64,000 nucleotides of DNA, taken from contig NZ_RHJS01000002.1 of NCBI RefSeq assembly GCF_003885045.1, positions 186,001 through 250,000 on the forward strand, in the 5' to 3' direction. This stretch comes from Schaedlerella arabinosiphila (lineage in GTDB: Bacteria; Bacillota; Clostridia; Lachnospirales; Lachnospiraceae). Numbering within the stretch: the first letter of the stretch is position 1; each line of letters begins with the position of its first letter. Positions 1 through 9,200 of this stretch are shown piece after piece. A program made the position numbers and the translations under genes. The notes under the pieces are model-generated. The model was not told the DNA's origin and made no database searches. It saw only the letters and a program-made list of their open reading frames with translations.

Positions 1-1
1 G

Positions 2-112
2 TTATTTTCAATAGGATGCCCTGCAAAATCCGCTGTCTCAAAAAGCCTGTATGGCAGTTTACTTGAGGATAGTAAGATTATGGAAGGCTCTATTATTGTA
101 GAAATGAGATAA
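2..112 (+). pseudogene. 3' end of an ORF, possible decayed peptide-ABC ATPase
   Basis: An open frame enters from the left edge and stops at TAA 110-112 (36 codons visible). The peptide has a stretch (GCPAKSAVSKSL) that resembles a degraded Walker A loop of the GESGSGKSV type, followed by KIMEGSIIVE, which fits the position after the P-loop in Opp/Dpp/Nik-type ATPases (usually KIxGGSIxFxGKD). The frame ends where the ATPase should continue for another 200 or more residues. If the resemblance is real it is a remnant; the beginning lies outside the window, so it could also be the tail of an unrelated protein. Confidence 0.35.
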
Positions 113-138
113 AAATCCAGTTATCGAGGTAACTATAT

Positions 139-1182
139 ATGGGGAGAAATACAAAATACAAACCAGATCATTTGTGCATTGCAATATTCACGCTTTGTTT
201 ATCCGTGAGGTTTGTAGAATACTTTCTGATTGAAACAGACAAAACGGCTATTGGAGAAAATGTGCTTCATAAAGTAGTTGGAATTATCATATTGGCTTTG
301 GTACTAAAAAGGGTAAATCTTTCGTGGAGTGATATTGGATTTCAAAGAAACGGTTTTGCAAGCGGTATTTTGAAAGGATTGTTATTGGGAAGCGTTTGCT
401 TTATTATTTCATATGGTTTGGAATTAGCAATTTTTATTCTACAAGGCAATCCCGCACATTTAGAAATGTATATCAGCAGTTTTTCATTAACCGGCTCTCA
501 AATAAAAAATACGGATTTCGTTTTCTTTCTGTTATGTGTGCTATTTAATATGATCAATGTATGGATGGAGGAAGGTGTTTTTCGCGGATTATTCATCAGA
601 ACACTTTCCGAAACAAAGCCATTTATGCAGGCGAATTTTATTGCTGCATTTTTATTTGGTATTTGGCATATGGTAATGCCAATCAGAAGTTATATCAACG
701 GCGAAATGTCATTTGCGGCAATGCTTCTTATGGGTATTGGCTATATGATCCTTGCCGGGATTATGGGAATCAAATGGGGCCTTCTTTACCGCATAACAGG
801 AAATCTATGGGCAGGGCTTGGCGACCATTTATTCAATAATACTGTTGCTGCAAACATGCTGCATGTCGTTTCACTAAATGGCGCAGACGAATTACAAATT
901 GTCCGGATTTTGGCGGCACAAATGATATCCTTTGCAGTTGTGTTGGCAATTCATACTGATCGAACGACTAATGTTCGATCAGGTATTACTGCAAGAACAG
1001 AAGCGGAAATAGATAACGGAAAAGAAGTTGAAGGACAAAGGAGGAAAGGTTCATTGAACGATTTAAAAGAATTAGTGAAACTGATGAAAGAGCATCCTAT
1101 CATTATTGTTGTAACATTGGCGGCGATGGTCGTTGGCGCAATTTTAGGAGCAGCAGCGTTTTATCAGGGGTGGTTAGGATGA
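139..1182 (+). CDS. CPBP (CAAX/Abi) family intramembrane metalloprotease
   Basis: Predicted multi-pass membrane protease of 347 aa. The three conserved CPBP motifs are visible: EExxxR (E144-E145...R149), FxxxH ending at H177, and HxxxN around H230-N234. These residues bind the catalytic metal in this family, related to Rce1 and bacteriocin-immunity proteases. About eight hydrophobic segments precede and surround them. The C-terminus adds a charged linker (about 275-320) and one extra membrane segment (about 324-342), longer than the usual 220-300 aa. Start ATG 139 follows GAGGTAAC. Substrate unknown; in Firmicutes relatives process peptides or give self-immunity. The gene sits in an AT-rich accessory patch with ABC-transporter remnants, which would suit a lost bacteriocin-type locus, but that is inference. 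Confidence 0.85.
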   Translation: MGRNTKYKPDHLCIAIFTLCLSVRFVEYFLIETDKTAIGENVLHKVVGIIILALVLKRVNLSWSDIGFQRNGFASGILKGLLLGSVCFIISYGLELAIFILQGNPAHLEMYISSFSLTGSQIKNTDFVFFLLCVLFNMINVWMEEGVFRGLFIRTLSETKPFMQANFIAAFLFGIWHMVMPIRSYINGEMSFAAMLLMGIGYMILAGIMGIKWGLLYRITGNLWAGLGDHLFNNTVAANMLHVVSLNGADELQIVRILAAQMISFAVVLAIHTDRTTNVRSGITARTEAEIDNGKEVEGQRRKGSLNDLKELVKLMKEHPIIIVVTLAAMVVGAILGAAAFYQGWLG

Positions 1183-1224
1183 GTTTTTATTTGATGCAGA
1201 TTGAATGACAGGAGGCAATAGAGT

Positions 1225-1980
1225 ATGGAATTTGTAAAATTGACATACGAAAATATGGATAAAGAACACATCTGCTGTGCCATATCCAATAACAAAGATA
1301 TTCAGGTCATGTCCAAAAAGAACTGGCTGAAGGAGCGGCTGGACGAAGGGCTTGTATTCTTAAAAGGCAATGTCCGGGGGAAATGCTTCATTGAGTATAT
1401 CCCTGCGGAATATGCATGGGCGCCCATCTGGGCAGAGGGCTACATGTACATCGACTGCCTGTGGGTATCCGGGCAGTTCAAGGGGCATGGATACTCGAAC
1501 TTCCTGCTGGATGCGTGTATCGGAGACAGTAAAGCGAAAGGAAAAAAGGGGCTTGTGACCCTGTCCTCCAAAAAGAAAATGGGATTCCTCTCTGATCCAA
1601 AGTATATGGGCTATAAGGGATTTCAGACAGCGGATACGGCGGAGCCTTATTTTGAGCTGATGTATTTGCCCTTTGAGGAGGACGCTTCCCTTCCACGTTT
1701 CCGGGACAGCGTATGCGGGCATGGAGATATGCCGGAAGGATTTGTGCTGTATTATACAAACCAATGCCCCTTTACGGCTAAGTATGTACCGATACTGGAG
1801 GGGATGGCAAAAGTCAGGAACGCTGCGTTTCAATCCGTACATATTCAGACCAGAGAGGATGCGCAGAATGCCCCCTCGCCCTTTACAACGTTCTCTCTTT
1901 TTTATGACGGGCAGTTTGTGACCCATGAAATCCTGTCGGAGAAGAAATTTGATAAAATTTTAGTCAGTAAGGGACTGTGA
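1225..1980 (+). CDS. GNAT acetyltransferase with C-terminal YoaP-like domain
   Basis: 251 aa. The N-terminal half (about 1-145) has the shape of a GNAT N-acetyltransferase, with the acetyl-CoA loop region near CLWVSGQFKGHGYSNFLLD (about 79-97). The C-terminal half (from about 160) matches the thioredoxin-like YoaP domain found behind a GNAT domain in Bacillus subtilis YoaP and many clostridial homologues; a CPF motif is seen in TNQCPFTAKYVP. The acceptor is not known for this family. Start ATG 1225 follows GGAGGCAATAG. It lies 42 bp downstream of the CPBP protease gene and may be cotranscribed. Confident on domain architecture, not on substrate. Confidence 0.82.
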   Translation: MEFVKLTYENMDKEHICCAISNNKDIQVMSKKNWLKERLDEGLVFLKGNVRGKCFIEYIPAEYAWAPIWAEGYMYIDCLWVSGQFKGHGYSNFLLDACIGDSKAKGKKGLVTLSSKKKMGFLSDPKYMGYKGFQTADTAEPYFELMYLPFEEDASLPRFRDSVCGHGDMPEGFVLYYTNQCPFTAKYVPILEGMAKVRNAAFQSVHIQTREDAQNAPSPFTTFSLFYDGQFVTHEILSEKKFDKILVSKGL

Positions 1981-2020
1981 ACCGGAATTACACAAGTCAA
2001 TAAATTTAGGGAGTGTTGCT

Positions 2021-2785
2021 ATGAAAAAGAAACTGTTCATAATTATAACGGGGGTCATATTGGTTGGTTTCGTATGTATTTGGCTTTTGGTAAAGAACAA
2101 GTCTGCGGAGCAAATGATTGTTGACCGCTTAAACGAAGCAGTCTCTCATTATACGGATATGAACATAAAAGATGATAAAACATATTCTCTGAAAGTTTCT
2201 GACACGGAAATGCTTGTGACGACATATGTGCCTGAATATTCGTTTTTTGGAGTTTCTACCGATGCGTATACGGTTCGTCCATGCAAAATAGATGAGACTT
2301 TAACGACAGAAAAAGAACAGGATCTGCCAATCTGCAATTTTGATTATGTATTGATTTACGATGAAAAAGCAGACAAGTTTTATAATATAAAATTCGAGGA
2401 AAAAGGAAAACCAGTCATTCCAAAGTTTACAGACGCAAAAGAACTGGCTTATGAACTTGAATTACCAAATGTGGGGACAGTAGAAAATCTCTCTCTCAAA
2501 AAAAATTCTGATAATCCAATCGTGATAAGCAGCAAAGAGGATGTGGAAGACATATTGGGCATTTTAGAAGGTACGAAACCGACTACAAAGAGCGGTGAAA
2601 TAGGTACGCCTGTCCGTGTTGAAAATATTATTAATGCAGACTTTATCAGTAAAGAGAATGTGATATGCAGATTATTTTTATATGAAGATGAAGGAAAATA
2701 TTTTATCGAACAGACGGACAATGGAGTGTATACGATTTCTAAAGAGGATTATGATTTGATAGAAAATCATATGGAAGGCAATTGA
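2021..2785 (+). CDS. hypothetical protein with N-terminal membrane anchor
   Basis: I do not recognise this 254-aa protein. It begins with MKKK and a single hydrophobic segment (about residues 4-24) that would act as a signal anchor, with no lipobox cysteine, leaving about 225 residues outside the cell. The rest is mixed alpha/beta, acidic and rich in Lys/Glu/Asp, without repeats or a motif I can name. ATG 2021 follows AGGGAGTG. It is 40 bp after the GNAT-YoaP gene and could be in the same transcript. Base composition is as AT-rich as its neighbours. Confidence 0.6.
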   Translation: MKKKLFIIITGVILVGFVCIWLLVKNKSAEQMIVDRLNEAVSHYTDMNIKDDKTYSLKVSDTEMLVTTYVPEYSFFGVSTDAYTVRPCKIDETLTTEKEQDLPICNFDYVLIYDEKADKFYNIKFEEKGKPVIPKFTDAKELAYELELPNVGTVENLSLKKNSDNPIVISSKEDVEDILGILEGTKPTTKSGEIGTPVRVENIINADFISKENVICRLFLYEDEGKYFIEQTDNGVYTISKEDYDLIENHMEGN

Positions 2786-2788
2786 TCA

Positions 2789-2944
2789 TTGAGCAGCAGT
2801 GTGGCTGAAATTCTGTCACGGAGATACGGTTTAAACTACTTTAAAATAGATGATTTTGGGGATAGATCTATGCAGGTAGTCCGTTTCCTGCCGGGCAGAA
2901 ACGGCGCTTCTGCATTCCATATGATAGGAGGAAAATATAGTTGA
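2789..2944 (+). pseudogene. fragment of a P-loop kinase-like protein
   Basis: A 51-codon frame directly after the previous stop contains VAEILSRRYGLNYFKIDD and then FGDRSMQ. This looks like the segment just after the P-loop in adenylate/shikimate-kinase-like nucleoside kinases (xxLAxxYGLxxYxIDD), but the P-loop itself and the C-terminal part are absent. No convincing start or ribosome site. I read it as a leftover of a deleted gene, joined to the ABC chimera that follows. It could be chance resemblance. Confidence 0.35.
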
Positions 2945-4215
2945 AAGTATTGAGAGCAGAGAATATTTCAAAAATATATTGCCAAAATGCGGTGTCATTG
3001 CAGGCACTATGCAGTGTATCGGTGACAATCCAAAAAGGTGAATTTGTCGCTGTACTGGGTAGAAGCGGTTCGGGAAAATCAACGCTTTTAAATATCCTTG
3101 CCGGTTTGGACAGACCTTCAGAGGGAAAGGTTTACATTGACGGTACGGATATTGTAAAGGAATATGTACCTGGGGATTTGCAGGTGACGGCAGGAAGCAT
3201 TTATGAAAATATAGCGGGAGGGGATATTCCCTCCATATCGGATTCGGTTTTTCAGGAAATGAAAGCAGTTCCGGGCGTCAGGCAGGTGCAGGATTATGCG
3301 ATCAATTACGACAGAGGGATCTTTCTCTGCGAGGAAAGGGAAAAATTAAACGCGGACAGCGGGAATTATGAATCAATGCTGGCTATGGAGCAGGAGATTG
3401 ACGGAAAGAAGCAATGCTTATACAATCTGGTTTTGGCGACAACGGATGATATAGAGGCGCTGGCGCCGTCCTATGATGAAGAAAGAGACGGTCCTGCCGC
3501 GATCATGGAAACGGAACTGGCAAAGACATTGAACCTGGAAATCGGGGATATGTTTACCATTTATGATGAGCAATTGATTATAAACGGTTCGAAAAACGGA
3601 TGTAAGTCTGCCCGTGTAAAGCTTCTGGATGCCCGGAATATTATATTGTCGGAAAATCATATAGGAGGGAATCTGCTGGTTGTGGACAGGGAAACTGCAC
3701 AGTTATTTTCAGGCAGATTATACCGGCAGGTTGTCAATGTGTGGACTGAGGAGGGCAGGAAAGCAATGGCCGTGTCCAATTTGGAGCGTATTTCAGACGC
3801 TAACGGATATTCCTTCCGCAATGCCGGCCGGCAAATACAGAAGTACGTTGATTCGGATCACTGCCAGAAGGTGATGCATTGTTTTTTTATCATCATCCTT
3901 GCGGTGATCGGCCTTTTGGTCTATTTCAATACTGTATTTACGAACTTGCTAAGCAGGAGAAATGATTTTAAGATCATGTATAAAATCGGCATCCGGAAAC
4001 AAGAGATGTATTGGATGGTAATGAAAGAGGGTTTGATTCAGGGCGGTATGGCAGCAGGAGCTGCGGCGATTGTGCAGGCCGCTTTGAGCGCAGGCAGACA
4101 GGAGTCATTTTTCAGTATGTTTACGATAACAGATGCGGGTGTGGTGACAGCATGCGTATTGTTTCCCATTTTTATACTTTGGTATATGTTTCATAAAGAC
4201 TCTCAGGTGGCGTGA
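2941..4215 (+). pseudogene. ABC ATPase N-terminus fused to FtsX/MacB permease C-terminus (deletion chimera)
   Basis: A single 424-aa frame. Residues 1 to about 70 are a normal start of a MacB/LolD-type ATPase with Walker [10 protein letters not shown] (40-48) and the strand up to YIDGTD. At about residue 71 the sequence jumps to the extracellular domain of an FtsX-like permease (about 75-310) and then its C-terminal membrane helices (about 311-330, 355-380 and 392-418). Q-loop, ABC signature, Walker B and the first permease helices are missing, so it cannot be a working ATPase. Start is TTG 2941 with a perfect AGGAGG at 2926-2931. The simplest explanation is one in-frame deletion across an adjacent ATPase-permease gene pair. 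It could still make a stable membrane protein. Confidence 0.7.
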
Positions 4216-4333
4216 AAGCCCTTATTATTTATGTATAAGGAGCCGGATCTTATTGTAAATGCGTCTGCATGTGGAGACAATCAGGAGATGGAAAAACGGA
4301 TAAATCCTTTGACAGAGATAGCCGATAGGCATT

Positions 4334-4370
4334 GAAAAACCGCCGTTATGGCGTTACCCATAGCGGCGGC
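4334..4370 (-). terminator. intrinsic terminator of the LytTR-DUF3021 operon
   Basis: CCGCCG at 4340-4345 pairs with CGGCGG at 4364-4369, with further pairing of TATGG and CCATA inside. On the minus strand the stem is followed by a short T run (TTTTTC), as expected for a terminator just past the 3' end of the DUF3021 gene. Confidence 0.7.
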
Positions 4371-4396
4371 AGACAGGACACAGTATCCATTGCTGC

Positions 4397-4867
4397 TTAC
4401 TCATTTCTATGATCCTTCGTTTGAAACAATTTCTCATTCATTTTTCTTACATTATATCTGCCTATCCCAAACTGTATGATCCATATAACTACAAAAATGA
4501 AAGCGAAAATCCCAAAATAGATTAAAAATCCAACTATACTATGTTCCATCCAATATGCAAAATAAGCGATGGGTAACATTATTACGGAAATAATTGAAAA
4601 GTAAATTCCTGTCTGCTTTACAATGCTCCAACTATCCATTTCCCATATTACTGAACTTGCCGCAAATCCCACACCTAAGATTCCGCAAAGAATTGTTTGC
4701 AAAATGACAGCATTGATTTCATTTCCCATAATGGATATGAGTTCGGGTACACAAGGCGAGTAATATCCATCTGCCCAACCAAGAGAAATCAAGATTGTAA
4801 TGAAATAGCCCATTGTAATTCCAAGTGGAAACCCTAAAAGACTACGCTTCACAATTTTCTTTTTCAT
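4397..4867 (-). CDS. DUF3021 family membrane protein
   Basis: 156 aa with four hydrophobic segments and a short basic C-terminal tail, the standard build of DUF3021 proteins, which in Firmicutes are encoded beside a single-domain LytTR regulator and are thought to act as its membrane partner. I chose ATG 4867 (MKKKIVKRS) because GAGGTGA at 4873-4879 is correctly spaced for it; the longer GTG start at 4876 lies inside that ribosome site. The ribosome site overlaps the stop codon of the LytTR gene, so the two are translationally coupled. How the pair senses its signal is not known from sequence. Confidence 0.82.
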   Translation of the reverse strand: MKKKIVKRSLLGFPLGITMGYFITILISLGWADGYYSPCVPELISIMGNEINAVILQTILCGILGVGFAASSVIWEMDSWSIVKQTGIYFSIISVIMLPIAYFAYWMEHSIVGFLIYFGIFAFIFVVIWIIQFGIGRYNVRKMNEKLFQTKDHRNE

Positions 4868-4877
4868 AACATTCACC

Positions 4878-5318
4878 TCATAATCCTAATATCTTTTTTA
4901 GTTTTGCAACATAGCGTCTGGATACATATGTTGTTATTCCATTTGATAATTTAACGCAAATTGTACCTGTAAAACTCAAGTCAAAATTATTGACTTTTTT
5001 TAAGTTGATAATTTCCGAATTTGATATACGAATGAATTGATTAGAGGGTAATCGATTTTCTATCTCATATAACCTAAGTCGAAGAATATATTCCCCTTTG
5101 TCAGTAACTGCAAAAACTTTTCCAGAATTTGCATAAATACGAATTAAATCTGTCTGTTCTAATATTTCAATTTTTTCATCTTTATACCCAGAAATTATTT
5201 GTGAGGCATTTTCTGAAAGTTTTTTTACAATGTTACTCACATCTTCTGTCATTGAAGCAGTCAGTATGATTACTTTGGGGTCAATATATGAACTGTCAAT
5301 TTTAATTTCGACCTGCAT
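4878..5318 (-). CDS. LytTR-type DNA-binding regulator
   Basis: 146 aa. The C-terminal 100 residues are a LytTR DNA-binding domain: GEYILRLRLYEIENRLPSNQ, then FIRISNSEIINLKKV and the closing YVSRRYVAKLKKILGL, typical of the fold. There is no receiver domain; the first 45 or so residues form a short alpha/beta segment as in other LytTR proteins paired with DUF3021. ATG 5318 is preceded by AAAGAGGTGATTATC, so the longer upstream in-frame start (5423) is rejected. It is divergent from the ABC exporter at 5518 and shares a 200-bp intergenic region with it, so it may regulate itself and that exporter (inference). Confidence 0.85.
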   Translation of the reverse strand: MQVEIKIDSSYIDPKVIILTASMTEDVSNIVKKLSENASQIISGYKDEKIEILEQTDLIRIYANSGKVFAVTDKGEYILRLRLYEIENRLPSNQFIRISNSEIINLKKVNNFDLSFTGTICVKLSNGITTYVSRRYVAKLKKILGL

Positions 5319-5351
5319 GATAATCACCTCTTTCTTTTTCTTTACAAGGCA

Positions 5352-5380
5352 ATTATAAGTAAAGCAGATAATAGTTTCAA
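5352..5380 (-). promoter_or_regulatory. promoter of the LytTR-DUF3021 operon
   Basis: On the minus strand, TTGAAA (5380-5375), a 17-bp spacer and TATAAT (5357-5352) form a near-consensus vegetative promoter about 35 bp upstream of the LytTR start codon. Confidence 0.75.
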
Positions 5381-5454
5381 TGGATTTGCGATAGTTGGTT
5401 GATTTCAAAACACAACTGGTCAAAATCCAAACTTATATAAAAAAAATATGAAAT

Positions 5455-5485
5455 TTGTTTTCTTTGGTTTTTTATATGCTATAAT
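5455..5485 (+). promoter_or_regulatory. candidate promoter of the ABC exporter operon
   Basis: TATAAT at 5480-5485 lies 32 bp ahead of the start codon of the ABC ATPase gene. The best -35 is TTGTTT at 5455-5460 with a long 19-bp spacer, so it may need an activator. The divergent LytTR protein is an obvious candidate. Confidence 0.5.
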
Positions 5486-5517
5486 GAGACTCTATAGAAA
5501 ACGAAAGGAAAACATCT

Positions 5518-6222
5518 ATGGCAGAGTTTGTTCAACTAGAGAATATCACGAAAGTATACAGGATGGGCGAAGTGGAGATCCGGGCGGTAGACGGGATTGA
5601 TTTTGCGATAAAAAAAGGGGAGTTTGTGGTGATTGTAGGGCCCAGCGGGGCGGGGAAGACCACGGTTCTGAACATTTTAGGCGGAATGGATACCGCCACA
5701 ACCGGCAGGATCACGGTGGACGGAGAGGACATCACCGGATATAACGAGCGGCAGCTCACCGGATACCGGAGAAACGACATCGGATTTGTGTTTCAGTTCT
5801 ACAACCTGGTTCCAAACCTGACGGCAAAGGAGAATGTGGAACTTGCTCTGCAGATCTGCAGAGAGCCGTTGGATGCGCAGACAGTTCTGGAGGACGTGGG
5901 CCTTGGCGACCGGCTGGACAATTTTCCGGCACAGCTTTCGGGAGGGGAACAGCAACGGGTATCCATTGCCCGGGCGCTGGCCAAAAATCCCAAGCTGCTG
6001 CTCTGCGACGAGCCTACGGGAGCGCTGGACTACAATACGGGAAAAGCGATTTTAAAGCTTTTACAGGAGATGTGCAGGCAAAAAGGAATGACCGTGATCG
6101 TGATTACCCACAATTCCGCGCTGGCGCCGATGGCGGACCGTTTGATCAAGATCAAGAACGGAAAAGTATCCGCCATGGAAACAAACACACACCCGCTGTC
6201 GATCGACCTGATCGAATGGTAA
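5518..6222 (+). CDS. ABC transporter ATP-binding protein (MacB/LolD type)
   Basis: 234-aa cytoplasmic ATPase that would power the permease encoded next. All motifs are intact: Walker A GPSGAGKT (41-48), Q-loop Gln93 in FVFQF, signature LSGGEQQR (140-147), Walker B LLLCDEP (160-166) followed by TGALD, and the H-loop in VITHN. Length and the TGALD D-loop fit the subfamily that drives FtsX-like permeases (MacB, LolD, BceA) in mechanotransmission rather than classical transport. ATG 5518 follows GAAAGGAAAACATCT. The first gene of a four-gene set with permease, response regulator and kinase. Substrate unknown; antimicrobial peptide resistance or lipid/protein release are the usual roles. Confidence 0.93.
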   Translation: MAEFVQLENITKVYRMGEVEIRAVDGIDFAIKKGEFVVIVGPSGAGKTTVLNILGGMDTATTGRITVDGEDITGYNERQLTGYRRNDIGFVFQFYNLVPNLTAKENVELALQICREPLDAQTVLEDVGLGDRLDNFPAQLSGGEQQRVSIARALAKNPKLLLCDEPTGALDYNTGKAILKLLQEMCRQKGMTVIVITHNSALAPMADRLIKIKNGKVSAMETNTHPLSIDLIEW

Positions 6223-6288
6223 GGCAGCATGTAACAACAGCAGGATCATGAGCAGTAACTGAAAAAAAGAAAACGGCAGGTTTTACAT

Positions 6289-9200
6289 ATGGGTAAAAAA
6301 GCACTGAGAAAAGATTTTTTCATGGAAATAAAAACCAGCTTCGGAAGATTTATGTCCATTTTTTTCATTGTGGCCATCGGAGTTGCGTTTTTTTCCGGAA
6401 TACGGGCGGCGGAGCCGGATATGCGGTATTCCGGGGACGCCTATTTTGATGAAAAGAAGCTCTTCGATATCCAGGTGATCAGTACCCTTGGACTGACAGA
6501 GGATGATGTGCGGGCGCTGAAAAAGGTAGAAGGGATCAAAAAGGTAGAATACGGATATTCCATAGACGCCCTGTGCCAGGCAAATGACAGCCAGCAGGCG
6601 GTACATATCATGTCCATCCTTCCGACTATGAATCTTCTGACCGTGGAGAGCGGCAGGCTTCCCGAGGAGAAGGACGAATGCGTGGTAGACGCGGATTACC
6701 TCATGGCCGGCGGATTTCAGATCGGGGACAGGCTTACGTTCAGATCGGGAACGGACGACGCGATTACAGACAGCTTGTCTACGGATACATTTACCATTGT
6801 AGGAACAGTCAGCAGCCCGTGCTACATCGGCTTCCAGAGAGGAAGTACAACCATCGGCACAGGGAGCATTGCCGGCTTTGTCAGCGTGCCGGAGGAAAGC
6901 TTTTCCCTGGATGTCTATACGGAAATTTATGCATCCGTGGAGGGCGCGGAGGAACTGCTGGAATTTACGGCCCCCTATACGGACCGCGTGGAGGAAGTAA
7001 AGACGCATGTCGAGGCCATCCGCAAAAAGCAGGAGGACGCCAGGTATCAGGAGATCATAGACGAGGCGAACGAAGAGCTGGATGATGCGAAGAAGGAGCT
7101 CAAGGACGCGAAAAAAGAGGCTGAGAAGGAGCTGGAGGACGCCAGGAAAAAGCTGGACGACGGGCACAGACAGTTAAAGGAAGGAAAAAAGAAGCTGGAC
7201 GATTCTGCCGCAGAACTGGAAAATTCCCGTGCAGACCTGATCTCCGGCCAAAATGAAGTAGACCGGAACACGGAGGAACTGAACCGGCAGAACGACCTGC
7301 TCAATGAAAAGATCGAGGAATACAACCTGCATGTAGAAGAATATAACGGCCAATTGGAGGAGTTCAACCAGAAGCTGGCGGAATTTAACCGGCAGCTGGA
7401 CGAATTTAATGAACAGAAAGAAGAATTTTATGCCAGGAAGCAGGAGTATGAGCAGGGAAAAGCGGAGTATGAGCGAGGCATGCGGGAATACGAACAGAAC
7501 CGGCAGCTTCTTGAAGAAAAAAGCGTACAGTTGGATGAGGGATACCTTGCCCTGGAGGCAGGGTTCCAGGCATTGGATGAAGGAATCAGCGAACTGAACG
7601 GAGCAAAAGAGCAGTATCAGGCAAAGAAAGCAGAGTACGACGCCCTGGTTGCCGCCGGCGGCAAAGATGACGCGGCGCTTGCGGCGCTGCAGGCTATGGC
7701 GGGGCAGATTGCCGAAGGGGAAGCCCGGATCAGCGCGACCCGGACTCAGCTTGAGAATACCCAGGCCCAGCTTGAAGCCGGAAAGACAGAGCTGGAGGCC
7801 GGAAAAGCCCAGCTGGAGGCCGGAAAGGCGGAACTGGATGCGGCAGGCCCGCAGTTGGAAGAAGCCGGACGTCAGATCGCAGCCGCCCAGGCCCAGATCG
7901 ATGAGGCCCAGGCTCAGTTTGACGAGGGAAAAGCCCAGTTGAACGAAGGCCAGGCCCAGTTGGATGAGGGAAAGGCCCAGTTGGATGACGCGCTCTCCCA
8001 GCTTGAAGACGGGAAGCGGCAGATCCAATCCGGAAGGGATCAGCTTGCGGATGCCCAGGCCCAGATCAACGACGGCTGGTATCAGCTCCGACAGGGGGAG
8101 AAGAAGCTTGCCGACGCGCGGGCAGAGTTTGCAGAGAAGGAGCAGGAGTTAAAAGACGCCGAGAAAGAATACCAGGAAGGAAAAGAGGAAGCTGAGGACA
8201 AGATCGCGGACGGGGAAAAGAAGATTCTGGACGCGGAGGATGAGATCAGCAAGATCGAACACGCAAAATGGTATATCAATGACCGGGACGACCTGCCGGA
8301 GCACGCAGGATACGGGGAAAATGCAGACAGGATGCGCGCCATCGGAGAAGTGTTTCCGGTGCTGTTTTTCCTGGTGGCTGCGCTGATCAGCCTGACCACC
8401 ATGACCCGTATGGTGGAGGAGCAGCGAATCCAGATCGGAACCCTGAAGGCATTGGGATACGAGCGGCATTCCATCGCGGGAAAATATCTGGGCTACGCCT
8501 GCCTGGCTACGGTCATGGGAAGTATCGTGGGCGTGCTTTTCGGAGAAAAAGTATTTCCTTATATTATCATCACGGCCTACAAGATCATGTACGAGCATAT
8601 TCCCAATGTGGTGATTCCGTACGATATCCGTTATGCGCTGATGGCATCGGCGGCGGCGCTGGCATGTACATTGCTTGCGACCTTTTTTTCCTGTTACCGG
8701 GAACTTCGGGAGCAGTCTGCAGAACTGATGCGACCGCCTGCGCCCAAACAGGGGAAGCGGGTTTTGCTGGAGCGGGTCCCGTTTATCTGGAACCGTTTGA
8801 ATTTTACATGGAAAGCGACGATTCGGAACCTGATCCGGTATAAAAAAAGGTTCTTCATGACGATTTTTGGAATCGGGGGCTGCATGGCTCTTCTGCTGGT
8901 GGGCTTCGGATTAAAGGATTCCATTTTTGATATCGGATTTCTGCAGTATCATGAGCTGCAGATTTATGACGGAAATATCATCCTGAATGAGGATGCGTCC
9001 AGGAAAGAGAAGACGCAGGCATATGAAGCGCTCACAGAAGACACGCGGGTGGAAAAGACGGAGCTGAACCTGCTCAAGCAGGTGACGATCAGCAATGGCG
9101 GCAAAAAAAAGGATGTATACCTGAATGTCCCGGAGGACGCGGAGCGATTTCCCCAATTTGTGATCCACAGGGACAGAATCACAAAGGAGACATATACTTT

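Noticed and set aside
6283..7167. Long open frame on the minus strand (about 294 codons) antisense to the permease
   Set aside because: It mirrors the coding frame of the real permease, has no ribosome site and its peptide is Leu/Phe/Arg-rich antisense composition.
7740..8080. Regular short repeats as a CRISPR array
   Set aside because: Repeats are 21-bp coding units without unique spacers, in frame within a coiled coil.
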